From: Thermoleophilia bacterium
GTDB taxonomy: Bacteria > Actinomycetota > Thermoleophilia > Gaiellales > Gaiellaceae
Direction: 5' to 3'
Length of the DNA stretch: 64,000 bases
Assembly (NCBI GenBank): GCA_025928515.1
Contig: JAICJI010000004.1
Location: 1 to 64,000, forward strand
Of the stretch, positions 32,367 to 40,731 are shown in pieces; position 1 is the first letter of the stretch, and each line of letters opens with the position of its first letter. The notes beneath the pieces were generated by a model. That model had not been told where the DNA came from. It made no database searches and saw only the letters and a program-made list of their open reading frames with translations. The position numbers were made by a program, and so were the translations under genes.

Positions 32367-33899
32367 CTAGTGCCGGAAGTGGCGGCGACCCGTGAAGACC
32401 ATCGCGGCGCCGGCCTCGGCCATCGCGGCCGTCACGTCCTCGTCGCGGCGTGAGCCGCCCGGCTGGACGATCGAAGTCGTGCCGGCGTCGAGCGCGATCT
32501 GCGGCCCGTCCGGGAACGGGAAGAACGCGTCGGAGGCAAGCGCGGAGCCCGCCGCGTCGTGGCCGAACTCGGCCGCCTTCTCGACGGCGATCCGCACCGC
32601 GTCGACGCGGCTCATCTGGCCGGCACCGATCCCGATCGTCTGCAGGTCCTTGACGAGCACGATCGCGTTCGAGGCGACGTGCTTGCACACTCGCCAGGCG
32701 AAGACGAGATCGCCCCACTGCGGCTCGCTCAGCTCGCCGGTGACCAGCTCCCAATTGTCGCGGTCCTCGACCTCCGCGTCGGCGTCCTGGACGAGCATCC
32801 CGCCCAGCACACGCTTGTAGCTCCGTTCGCCGGGCTCGCCGGCGCGCCGCTCGCCGTCGAGGAGGATGCGGGTGTTCTTCTTCCGCCGCAGCGCGGTAAG
32901 CGCGTCCTCGGTGTATCCCGGCGCGAATAGCACCTCGACGAACTGCTCCGCGAGCTTCTCCCCGAGCGGTGTCTCGACCTCGCGGTTGAGGACGACGACG
33001 CCGCCGTAGGCAGACGTGGGGTCGGACGCGAGCGCCTTGTCGTACGCCTCCTCGAGCGTGGCCCCGACCGCGACCCCGCAGGGGTTCGCGTGCTTGACGA
33101 TGACGCAGGCGGGCAGCGCGAACTCGCGCGCGAGCGAGCGCGCGGCCGAGAAGTCGTTGAGGTTGTTGAACGAGAGCTCCTTCCCATGCAGCTGCTCGAC
33201 ACGCGAGAGGAGGTGGCGGCGGGTGCCGCGCTCCGCGTAGTACGCGGCCCGCTGGTGCGGGTTCTCGCCGTACGCGAGGTCGAGCACCTTGTCGAGCGAG
33301 ACGACGAGCGCGTCCGGGAACTCCTCGCGCGCGTTGAACCACGTCGCGATCGCGGCCTCGTAGGCGGCGGTGTGAGCGAACGCCTCCGCGGCGAGCCGGC
33401 GGCGCGTCTCGAGCGAGAGCTCGCCGCTCGCTCGCAGCTCCTCGAGGATCGGCCCGTACTGGTCGGGGCTGCAAACCGGCGCGCAGTGGGCGAAGTTCTT
33501 CGCCGCGCCACGCAGCATCGACGGGCCGCCGATGTCGATCATCTCGACCGCGTCGGCCTCGTTCACGCCGCGCTGCGCCGTGAACGCCTCGAACGGGTAG
33601 AGGTTGACGCAGACGAGGTCGAACGCCTCGATGCCGTGCTCCTCGAGGGTGGCTACGTCCCCGGGCTCGTCGCGGCGGGCGAGGATGCCGGCATGGACGC
33701 GCGGGTGGAGCGTCTTCACCCGCCCACCGAGCATCTCCGGGGACTGGGTGACCGCCTCGACGCGCTCCACCGGGAGGCCGATCGCCTCGAGCGCTGCCGC
33801 CGTGTTGCCGCTCGCCACGAGCCGCCACCCGAGCGCGACGAGGCCGCGCGCGAACGCATCCAGGCCGGACTTGTCCCACGTCGAGATCAGCGCGCGCAC
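32367..33899 (-). CDS. purH: Bifunctional AICAR formyltransferase / IMP cyclohydrolase
   Basis: A 510-residue PurH that catalyses the last two steps to IMP. The N-terminal IMP cyclohydrolase half is RALISTWDKSGLDAFARGLV with GGRVKTLHPRVHAGILARRD; the C-terminal half has VKHANPCGVAVG and ASDAFFPFPDGPQIALDAG. It is the last gene of a purM-purN-purH run: its start overlaps the purN stop region by 13 bases. Confidence 0.96.
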   Translation of the reverse strand: MRALISTWDKSGLDAFARGLVALGWRLVASGNTAAALEAIGLPVERVEAVTQSPEMLGGRVKTLHPRVHAGILARRDEPGDVATLEEHGIEAFDLVCVNLYPFEAFTAQRGVNEADAVEMIDIGGPSMLRGAAKNFAHCAPVCSPDQYGPILEELRASGELSLETRRRLAAEAFAHTAAYEAAIATWFNAREEFPDALVVSLDKVLDLAYGENPHQRAAYYAERGTRRHLLSRVEQLHGKELSFNNLNDFSAARSLAREFALPACVIVKHANPCGVAVGATLEEAYDKALASDPTSAYGGVVVLNREVETPLGEKLAEQFVEVLFAPGYTEDALTALRRKKNTRILLDGERRAGEPGERSYKRVLGGMLVQDADAEVEDRDNWELVTGELSEPQWGDLVFAWRVCKHVASNAIVLVKDLQTIGIGAGQMSRVDAVRIAVEKAAEFGHDAAGSALASDAFFPFPDGPQIALDAGTTSIVQPGGSRRDEDVTAAMAEAGAAMVFTGRRHFRH

Positions 33900-34420
33900 A
33901 GCTCTCTCACCACCTCGGGCAGCAGCCGGTGCTCGACCGATTTGATCCGTTCGTGGAGTGTCTCGGGCGTGTCCCCGTCGAGCACCGGGACGCGCTCCTG
34001 CGCGAGCACCGGCCCGCTGTCGACTCCCTCGTCGACGAGGTGCACCGACGCCCCCGACTCGGCGACGCCGGCGGCGAGCTGCTCCTCCACCGCGTGCGCA
34101 CCGGGGAAAGCGGGCAGCAGCGACGGGTGGACGTTGACGACGGCGCCGGGGAAACGCTCGAGGAAGGCCGGCGTGAGCAGGTGCATGTAGCCGGCGAGGA
34201 CGACGAGGCGCACTCCTTGCTGCTCGAGCCAGTCGGCCATGGCCCTGTCGCGGGCCGTGCGGTCGGGGAACTCGGAGAGCTCGAAAGCCGCCGTAGCACA
34301 GGATGCGCGGGCGAGGGCGGGAGCGTCGCGCCTGTTCGAGGCGACTGCGGTGATCGGCAGGCCGGCCTCGACGAGCGCCTGGAGGTTCGTCCCCTCGCCA
34401 CTGACGAGCACGCCGATCAC
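33887..34420 (-). CDS. purN: Phosphoribosylglycinamide formyltransferase 1
   Basis: A 177-residue folate-dependent GAR formyltransferase. Motifs are IGVLVSGEGTNLQALVEAGL, VVNVHPSLLPAFPGAHAVEE (Asn-x-His-Pro) and SVHLVDEGVDSGPVLAQE (catalytic Asp). The start is GTG overlapping the purM stop (GTGA). The longer ORF in the track is antisense to purM. Confidence 0.95.
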   Translation of the reverse strand: MIGVLVSGEGTNLQALVEAGLPITAVASNRRDAPALARASCATAAFELSEFPDRTARDRAMADWLEQQGVRLVVLAGYMHLLTPAFLERFPGAVVNVHPSLLPAFPGAHAVEEQLAAGVAESGASVHLVDEGVDSGPVLAQERVPVLDGDTPETLHERIKSVEHRLLPEVVRELCAR

Positions 34421-35310
34421 TCGATCCGCCCGATCACGAGTTCGTTCGGCGCCGGCCCGCTCACGACCGCGCAGAAGCCGATGCCGAGGTTGAAGACGCG
34501 GCGTAGCTCGTCCTCCTCGACGTGGCGCGCGAGCCAGTGGAAGACCGGGGGACGCTCCCAGGAGTCCCACTCGATCTCGGCGTGCAGCCCGTCGGGCAGG
34601 ACGCGCTCGAGGTTGCCGAGGATGCCGCCGCCGGTGACGTGCGCGAACGCGTGCGCCCGCCCGCGGAGGCGTCGCACGTCGTCGAGGTAGAGGCGCGTCG
34701 GCGCAAGCAGGTCGTCGCCGTGGTAGTCCTCGGCCTCGAGCACGCGCCGCACGAGCGTGAACCCGTTCGCGTGCACCCCGGCGGAGCGGAAGCCGACGAC
34801 GAAGTCTCCGGCCGAGATGGCCGCTCCGTCGAGCGGGCTCTCCACGATTCCGACGCATGTGCCGGCAAAGTCGAGCTCGCCTTCGCGGTAGATGCCCGGT
34901 AGCTCGGCGGCCTCTCCCCCGACGAGTGCGACGCCGGCCGAGCGGCAGGTCTCGGCAGCGCCTTCCACGAGCTCCGCGACCTCTTCGAGATCGATGCTCG
35001 CGGCGGCGACGTAGTCGAGCAGGATCAGCGGCTCGGCCCCGCACGTGATCACGTCGTTGATGCAGTGGGCAGCGAGATCGGAGCCGCAGGCGCGAAGCGC
35101 ACCGCGCTGCCGGGCGAGGATGAGCTTCGTGCCGACGCCGTCGGTCGAGGCGGCGAGGAAGCGCCCGTCGCCGAGCGGATGGAGGGCGGCGAACTGCCCA
35201 AACCCTCGCGCGCCTGTCGACTCGACCGCGGCGCGGAGCCGGTCGACGACCGCTTCGGCAGTGGCGAGCGAGACGCCTGCCGCGTCGTACGTCCGTCCTT
35301 CCTCCGCCAC
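34417..35310 (-). CDS. purM: Phosphoribosylformylglycinamidine cyclo-ligase
   Basis: A 297-residue AIR synthetase, slightly shorter than the usual 330-350. Seen are AASTDGVGTKLILARQ, ALVGGEAAELPGIY and HVTGGGILGNLERVLPD, the ATP- and substrate-binding motifs. The start is a GTG preceded by TAGACT and a six-base gap, so it appears to be leaderless and independent of the purL-purF unit. It heads purM-purN-purH. Confidence 0.95.
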   Translation of the reverse strand: MAEEGRTYDAAGVSLATAEAVVDRLRAAVESTGARGFGQFAALHPLGDGRFLAASTDGVGTKLILARQRGALRACGSDLAAHCINDVITCGAEPLILLDYVAAASIDLEEVAELVEGAAETCRSAGVALVGGEAAELPGIYREGELDFAGTCVGIVESPLDGAAISAGDFVVGFRSAGVHANGFTLVRRVLEAEDYHGDDLLAPTRLYLDDVRRLRGRAHAFAHVTGGGILGNLERVLPDGLHAEIEWDSWERPPVFHWLARHVEEDELRRVFNLGIGFCAVVSGPAPNELVIGRIE

Positions 35311-35316
35311 CCGGCG

Positions 35317-35322
35317 AGTCTA
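35317..35322 (-). promoter_or_regulatory. Leaderless -10 element for purM
   Basis: TAGACT on the minus strand, six bases before the GTG at 35310. The identical hexamer precedes purL, purB and the VOC gene at 44314. Confidence 0.55.
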
Positions 35323-35425
35323 TGGCCGCCGGGGGACGGCCGGCCATCGTGACAGAGACGCGAAGACCGCGTCACCGCCACGTACGCCACGCGTTACGTC
35401 CACGTGCGGTACGTCGTACCGGTCG

Positions 35426-36037
35426 TCAGACGAACAGCTCGCCGAAGAGCTCCGGCCGGCCTTGCGGGCCGCCGCGGACGAAGCGGACGACCGTGTCGCC
35501 CACCTCGACGCTGTCCCCGTCGTGCTCGACGTCGAGGATCATCGCGAGCGCCTGCGCCTTGCCCTTCGGATCGTCCGCCTTGAGATGGAGCTCGGACAGC
35601 CGCAGCTCGTCGCCCTGCGCGAGCAGCTCGTCGATCCACTCCCGCGGTGGATGAAGCTCGAGCCGGTAGCCGGCGTTGGTGGAGACGAACGTGCGCCGCC
35701 CGCCGTGCTCCTGCACGCGCAGGTCGTTCCGCTCGGCGCGCTCGAGGGCCGTCTCGAACTCGTCCTCGTCGAGCACGAAGCCGAGGTGATCGACGCGCGG
35801 TGTCGGCCACTGCCCCGGCTGGACCACGACGTTGACCGCCCCTTTCTCGAGCTCGGTCAACCGGAGCTTGAAGCCCATCGCGTCGAGCTCGCTCCAGGCG
35901 ACTCCCGGCTCGTACGACGTGAGCTCTTCGCCGATGCGGCCGTGGCGCGCGACGAGATCGAACGCGAGCTTGCCGATGTAGCGCGCCTCGACCTCGCGGA
36001 CGCGACTCGTGACGAGGTGGTAGTGGAAGAGCTGCAC
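35426..36037 (-). CDS. VOC-fold (glyoxalase/dioxygenase-like) protein, 203 aa
   Basis: VQLFHYHLVTSRVREVEARY and VDHLGFVLDEDEFETALERA, followed by RTFVSTNAGYRLELHPPREW, fit a double beta-alpha-beta VOC fold. Metal ligands cannot be assigned securely. The start is a GTG two bases after the purF stop, so the gene is likely read from the purL-purF transcript. It may be a metabolic accessory or a chance passenger. No close match to bleomycin or glyoxalase I families is evident. Confidence 0.7.
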   Translation of the reverse strand: MQLFHYHLVTSRVREVEARYIGKLAFDLVARHGRIGEELTSYEPGVAWSELDAMGFKLRLTELEKGAVNVVVQPGQWPTPRVDHLGFVLDEDEFETALERAERNDLRVQEHGGRRTFVSTNAGYRLELHPPREWIDELLAQGDELRLSELHLKADDPKGKAQALAMILDVEHDGDSVEVGDTVVRFVRGGPQGRPELFGELFV

Positions 36038-36039
36038 CG

Positions 36040-37419
36040 CTACGCACGCGCCGGCTCGAACCTGAGCTTCGCGGCTTCGGCGGGCACCTCGGTCGGGTAG
36101 TCGCCGGTGAGGCACCCGCGACAAAGAGCCGACGCGGGCCGTTGCGTCGCGTCGACGAGCCCGTCGTGCGAGAGGTAGGCGAGCGAGGTGGCGCCGAGAT
36201 GCTCGCGCACCTCCTCGACAGTCCGGGTCGAGGCGATCATCTCGGACGGGTCGGCGAGGTCGATCCCGTAGAAGCACTGGCCGATCACGGGCGGCGAGGA
36301 GACGCGGAGGTGCACCTCGGCCGCGCCCGCGTCGAAGAGCATCCGCACGATCTCGCGGGTCGTGTTGCCCCTCACGATCGAGTCGTCGACGGCGACGACG
36401 CGCTTGCCCGAGACCTCGGCGACGGGGTGGTACTTGAGCTTGATGCCCTGCCGGCGGAGCTCCTGGTCGGGCTGGATGAACGTGCGCTGGACGTAGCGGT
36501 TCTTGATCAGGCCCTCGCTGAAGGGGAGCCCGAGCTGGCGGGCGAAGCCAATTGCCGCCGGCGTGCCCGAATCGGGGATGGGGAGGACGAGGTCGGCCTC
36601 GACCGGAGCCTCCCGCGCAAGCTGTTCGCCCATCCGCACGCGCGCGTTGTGCACTTCCATCCCCTCGAGCCGGCTGTCCGGACGCGCGAGGTAGAAGAAC
36701 TCCCAGATGCAGAGCGCACCGCCCTCGGCGCGCTCGAGCACCTGTGTCGCGTGGAGCCCGTCGGCGTCCGCGACGACGAGCTCGCCGGGCGCGACCTCGC
36801 GGACGAGCTCCGCTCCGACCAGGTCGAGCGCGCAGGTCTCCGAGGCGAACACCAGGTCGTCCTGAATCCGACCGATCACGAGCGGGCGAAAGCCGTGCTC
36901 GTCGCGGAAGGCGACCAGCCGTCCCTCCGACAAGGCGACGATCGAATACGCACCGTCGAGGCGGCGCATCGCGTTCGCGACGGCCTCGTCGAGCGGAGCC
37001 GAATCGTTGGCGATCAACCCCGCGACCAGCTCACTGTCGGATGTCGTTCCGATCCGCACGCCGTCCGCGCGCAGTTCATCGCGGAGCTCGCCGACGTTGA
37101 TCAGGTTCCCGTTGTGACCGAGGGCGACGGTGCGCGCGCGTCCGTGCTGGACGAGCGGCTGCGCGTTCGCCCATTGCGACGAGCCCGTCGTGGAGTAGCG
37201 CGTGTGCCCGATCGCCACCTGGCCGCGCAGGCCGCCGAGCTTCTGCTCGTCGAAGACCTGGGAGACGAGGCCGAGGTCGCGCAGTGCCGTCAGGCGCCCG
37301 TGCTCGGAGACAGCGATCCCCGCCGACTCCTGGCCGCGATGCTGCAGTGCGAAGAGGCCGAAATACGAGAGCCGCGCGACGTCGCGCTCCGGTGCGTAGA
37401 CGCCGAACACGCCGCACAT
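36040..37419 (-). CDS. purF: Amidophosphoribosyltransferase
   Basis: A 459-residue PurF. MCGVFG places the catalytic N-terminal Cys directly after Met, so no propeptide is needed. Later motifs are LPIPDSGTPAAIGFARQLGL and VVAVDDSIVRGNTTREIV (PRPP site). Cysteines at ALCIWEF, GQCFYG and ALCRGCLTGDYP fit the [4Fe-4S] ligands of the Bacillus-type enzyme. It commits PRPP to purine synthesis. Its ATG overlaps the purL stop. Confidence 0.96.
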   Translation of the reverse strand: MCGVFGVYAPERDVARLSYFGLFALQHRGQESAGIAVSEHGRLTALRDLGLVSQVFDEQKLGGLRGQVAIGHTRYSTTGSSQWANAQPLVQHGRARTVALGHNGNLINVGELRDELRADGVRIGTTSDSELVAGLIANDSAPLDEAVANAMRRLDGAYSIVALSEGRLVAFRDEHGFRPLVIGRIQDDLVFASETCALDLVGAELVREVAPGELVVADADGLHATQVLERAEGGALCIWEFFYLARPDSRLEGMEVHNARVRMGEQLAREAPVEADLVLPIPDSGTPAAIGFARQLGLPFSEGLIKNRYVQRTFIQPDQELRRQGIKLKYHPVAEVSGKRVVAVDDSIVRGNTTREIVRMLFDAGAAEVHLRVSSPPVIGQCFYGIDLADPSEMIASTRTVEEVREHLGATSLAYLSHDGLVDATQRPASALCRGCLTGDYPTEVPAEAAKLRFEPARA

Positions 37420-39332
37420 CAGGCAACGACTCCGATCTGGGTGAAGCCGCGGGAGCCGAGCCGGCTCACGCGTCCCGGCCGGCAGGCGAGGATCGCGGCC
37501 CCGCGGCGGGAGTCGTAGTCGGCGGGGATCTCGACCTCCGCCTCGAGCCCGCCACTCCAGGCCGCGGCCTCGGCCAACGCCCCAGCGATTCCGCCGCTGC
37601 CGACGTCGTGGCACAGGGTCAGGTGGGGCGCCGCCTTCCAGAGGAAGCGGATCAGGGCCGTCTCGGCCGCGAGCGATCCGCCCGGCGAGGTGGCAAGCAG
37701 GACTGCGTCGCCGCTCTGCCAGCGTGCTGGAACCCTCCGCACGTCCGGCACGAGCCCGACACACCCGACGACCGGCGTCGGCGGGATCGAGGCACCGTCG
37801 GCATCGTTGTAGAGCGACACGTTGCCGGAGACGACCGGGACGCCGAGCGCCTCCGCGGCCTGCGCGATTCCCTCGATCGCCTGCGCGAGCTCGTGCGCGA
37901 TCGCCGGCTTCTCGGGGTTGCCGAAGTTGAGGCAGTCGGTGAAGCCGATCGGCTCGCCGCCGGCGCACGCGACGTTGCGGGCGGCGCCGAGCGTCGCCTG
38001 GACGCCTGCGCGGAAGCCGTCGGTCTCGCCGGGCGCGGGGCCCTGCAGCGCGACCGCGAGGCCACGCAGGGACGGCCGCAGGCGGAGGACCGCGGCGTCG
38101 AGCCCGGGGCGGCGCACAGTCCGGGAGCCGACGAGGTGGTCGTACTGCTCGATCACCTCGCGGACGTCGAGCTCGGTCGGCGTGACCTGCCGCGGCTCGC
38201 GATGCTCGGCCTGCTGCTCGACCTCGTAGCGCGGGCACTCGTCCGTGAGCAGCCGCGCCGGGATGTCGCCCACGACCTCGTCCTCGTGGAACGCGCGCAA
38301 CGCACCGGAGTCGGTTACCTCACCGATCGCGGTGCACGGCAGCTCCCAGCGGTCGCAGACGGCGCGCACCGAGTCGAGCATCTCCGGCCGCACGACCGCG
38401 ACCATCCGCTCCTGCGACTCCGAAATCATGATCTCCCACGGCTCCATGCCCTCTTCTCGCAGGGGCACAAGGTCGAGATGGACGTCGATCCCCGTGTCCC
38501 CCGCGGCCATCTCCGAAAGAGCGGACGCGAGACCTGCCGCCCCGCAGTCCTGGAGCGACTCGACGTAGCCGGCTCCGACGAGCTCGAGCGAGACCTCGAT
38601 CAGCTTCTTGCCGGTGAACGGGTCGCCGACCTGAACCGACGGGCGCTTGTCGGCGTCGTTCTCGCTCAGCTCCGCGCTCGCGAGCACCGAGGCGCCGCCG
38701 ATGCCGTCGCGGCCTGTGGTCGCGCCGTAGAGGACGACGACCCGCCCGGGCCCGCTCGCCTTCGCCGAGTGCAGCCGGTCGGCCTCGAGCAGCCCGACGC
38801 ACATCGCGTTGACGAGACAGTTCGAGGCGTATGCGGGGTCGAAGACGGTCTGCCCGCCGACCGTCGGCACGCCGACGCAGTTGCCGTAGTGGCCGATGCC
38901 CGCAACGGCCTGCTGGAACTGGAAGCCGGGCTCTCCGAACCAGAGCCCGTCGAGCAGCGCGATCGGGCGCGCGCCCATCGCGATCACGTCGCGGAGGATC
39001 CCGCCGATCCCCGTCGCCGCTCCCTGGAAGGGCTCGACGGCCGACGGATGGTTGTGCGACTCGACCTTGAACGCGACCGCTGTCCCGTCGCCGAGGTCGA
39101 GCACGCCCGCGTTCTCGCCCGGCCCCTGGAGGACGCGCGGACCAGCCGACGGCAACCGCTTGAGCAGCAGCGCCGAATGCTTGTACCCGCAGTGCTCCGA
39201 CCAGAGGAGCGAGAAGACCGCGAGCTCGAAATGGTTCGGATCGCGGCCGAGCAACTCCCGGATACGTTCCGCTTCCCAGTCGGTCAGACCGAGGGCGCGG
39301 TGCAGGGACGTCTGGGCGGCCAGCTCCGTCAG
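37419..39332 (-). CDS. purL: Phosphoribosylformylglycinamidine synthase subunit PurL, probable CTG start
   Basis: Motifs are FSLLWSEHCGYKHSALLLKR, VAFKVESHNHPSAVEPFQGA and LQDCGAAGLASALSEM. The track starts at a TTG (39254), but 26 further in-frame codons encode TELAAQTSLHRALGLTDWEA, the conserved PurL N-terminus. No ATG, GTG or TTG precedes it before a stop. CTG at 39332 lies seven bases after TAGACT, matching the other leaderless starts. The protein would be about 637 aa, against 730-760 for usual small PurL. The shortfall is in the last domain after IPPTPVVGCVGLV, although HDVGSGGIAGALAEA is kept. It works with PurQ and PurS, encoded 12 kb away. Confidence 0.88.
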   Translation of the reverse strand: MTELAAQTSLHRALGLTDWEAERIRELLGRDPNHFELAVFSLLWSEHCGYKHSALLLKRLPSAGPRVLQGPGENAGVLDLGDGTAVAFKVESHNHPSAVEPFQGAATGIGGILRDVIAMGARPIALLDGLWFGEPGFQFQQAVAGIGHYGNCVGVPTVGGQTVFDPAYASNCLVNAMCVGLLEADRLHSAKASGPGRVVVLYGATTGRDGIGGASVLASAELSENDADKRPSVQVGDPFTGKKLIEVSLELVGAGYVESLQDCGAAGLASALSEMAAGDTGIDVHLDLVPLREEGMEPWEIMISESQERMVAVVRPEMLDSVRAVCDRWELPCTAIGEVTDSGALRAFHEDEVVGDIPARLLTDECPRYEVEQQAEHREPRQVTPTELDVREVIEQYDHLVGSRTVRRPGLDAAVLRLRPSLRGLAVALQGPAPGETDGFRAGVQATLGAARNVACAGGEPIGFTDCLNFGNPEKPAIAHELAQAIEGIAQAAEALGVPVVSGNVSLYNDADGASIPPTPVVGCVGLVPDVRRVPARWQSGDAVLLATSPGGSLAAETALIRFLWKAAPHLTLCHDVGSGGIAGALAEAAAWSGGLEAEVEIPADYDSRRGAAILACRPGRVSRLGSRGFTQIGVVA

Positions 39333-39339
39333 GTGATTC

Positions 39340-39345
39340 AGTCTA
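39340..39345 (-). promoter_or_regulatory. Leaderless -10 element for purL
   Basis: TAGACT on the minus strand, seven bases before CTG 39332. Part of the divergent promoter region shared with the EamA transporter. Confidence 0.5.
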
Positions 39346-39401
39346 GCCGGGGCCGCGGCGGAATCTCACGGGAGCCGGCCACGTTGCGTTCCATTAGGTA
39401 G

Positions 39402-40307
39402 ATGCGTCGGCCGGCCGTCCTCCTCGTGGTGCTCGCGCTCATTTGGGGCGCGTCGTTCATGCTGATCAAGATCGCCGACCGGCAGCTCGCGCCGGCCACG
39501 CTGATTCTCGCCAGGATCGGCTCGGCGACGCTCCTGCTCGCGGCGGTCGCGCCGCTTCGGCTCGGCATGGAGCGGACGCTTGCAGAGTTGCGAGCCGGCT
39601 GGCGGTGGCTCGTCGTGGTCGGGCTCGTGAACACCGCGATCCCGTTCTGGCTCCTGTCGTGGAGTGAGACGCGGATCGATTCGGGCCTCGCTTCGATCCT
39701 GCAGGCGGGAGTGCCGATGTTCAGCGCGCTCCTCGCGTTCGGCTTCTTCCGCGAGTCCCGGGTGGTCGGCGTGCGCCTCGCAGGCCTCGTCGTCGGCTTC
39801 GTGGGCGTTGCGCTTCTCGTCGGGGCGCAGCCGCAGGGAAAGCTGCTCGCCGCATTCGCGGTCGTGGCCGTCGCGTTCTGTTACGCGAGCGGACAGCTGC
39901 TCGCCGGCCGCCACCTCCGCAGCACGCCGCCGCTGGTGGTGGCGCTCGGCTCGACCGCCGTCTCGACCCTCGCGGCGCTTCCCGCCGGGATCGTGCAAGC
40001 GCCCACCGGGATGTGGCACGGCGAGACGATCGCGGCGATTCTCGTCCTCGGCCTCGTGGGGACGGCGGTCGCGTACCTCCTCTTCTTCGCTCTGATCCAG
40101 CAGGCCGGCCCCGTCTACGCAGGGCTGGTGACGTACCTCGTGCCGCCGATCGCACTCGCTTACGGCGCCGTGTTCCTCGGTGAGCGCTTCGGCGCCTACG
40201 CCTTCGTCGGGCTCGTCCTGATCCTCGGCGGCGTCGCCCTGGCCACCGGATCGGTGCGGCTGGCTGCGCTGCGCGCCCGCCGAGCCGAAGCGCGCGAAGC
40301 CGCCTGA
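39402..40307 (+). CDS. EamA/DMT-superfamily transporter (301 aa)
   Basis: Ten predicted membrane helices in two EamA repeats. The first begins PAVLLVVLALIWGASFMLIK; the second ends with VTYLVPPIALAYGAVFLGER, the conserved L-x-P-x-x-x-x-x-x-x-x-x-G-E motif. It probably exports small metabolites or amino acids; no substrate can be read. It starts with an ATG close to AGGTAG and is divergent from purL. Confidence 0.9.
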   Translation: MRRPAVLLVVLALIWGASFMLIKIADRQLAPATLILARIGSATLLLAAVAPLRLGMERTLAELRAGWRWLVVVGLVNTAIPFWLLSWSETRIDSGLASILQAGVPMFSALLAFGFFRESRVVGVRLAGLVVGFVGVALLVGAQPQGKLLAAFAVVAVAFCYASGQLLAGRHLRSTPPLVVALGSTAVSTLAALPAGIVQAPTGMWHGETIAAILVLGLVGTAVAYLLFFALIQQAGPVYAGLVTYLVPPIALAYGAVFLGERFGAYAFVGLVLILGGVALATGSVRLAALRARRAEAREAA

Positions 40308-40324
40308 CGCGCTGGATTCGGGAC

Positions 40325-40666
40325 ATGGCCGACTTCCTCCACACGATGGTCCGGATCACGGATCCGCAGCGGAGCCGCGCGTTCTACGAGGCGCTCGGCT
40401 TCCGCTTCGAGCGCGACCTGGACATCGTCCGGAACGGCGAGAAGGAGGCGACGAACTATTTCTTCTCGCTCGGCGACGATGCGTCCGTGCTCGAGCTCAC
40501 GTTCAATCACGACGGCCGCAGCCACGACCTCGGCACGGGTTACGGCCACAACGCCATCGCCGCCGACGACCTCGACGAGACACTCGCGGGGCGGCTCACG
40601 AATCTGCTTCGTCCAGGATCCCGACGGCTACTCAACAATGTTGAGTTGACGACCGGATCCGGCTAG
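40325..40666 (+). pseudogene. Truncated copy of the VOC gene at 44314
   Basis: The first 88 codons match the 44314 gene (same MVRITDP..SRxFYEALGFRFER start). A deletion of 53 bases then joins GACACTCGCGG to GGCGGCTC and shifts the frame. After a last shared stretch, ATCTGCTTCGTCCAGGATCC, the sequence diverges for good at CTCAACAATGTTGAG. The predicted protein therefore ends in an unrelated 25-residue tail and lacks the second half of the fold. The 3' half is nearly identical in DNA to the intact copy, whereas the 5' half has many synonymous changes. Confidence 0.8.
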
Positions 40667-40719
40667 GACTGAACGCCACCCGCTGTGGTCGGCCACTTGG
40701 TGGTGCGCCGGTGTCGTTC

Positions 40720-40725
40720 TAGGCT
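40720..40725 (+). promoter_or_regulatory. Promoter and leaderless -10 for the cyclase-ATPase gene
   Basis: TAGGCT ends six bases before the GTG at 40732, and TTGGTG lies 17 bases upstream of it as a plausible -35. No Shine-Dalgarno is present. Confidence 0.55.
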
Positions 40726-40731
40726 TCGGGG

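Noticed and set aside
32323-33879. 518-aa minus-strand ORF
   Set aside because: Same-strand frame shadow of purH with strongly biased composition.
37419-39254. TTG start at 39254 for purL given by the ORF track
   Set aside because: It would remove the conserved N-terminal region (LHRALGLTDWEAERIRE) that is encoded in frame directly upstream.
40325-40666. VOC ORF at 40325 as a functional short protein
   Set aside because: Comparison with the intact copy shows a 53-bp deletion and frameshift; the C-terminal 25 residues are not VOC sequence.
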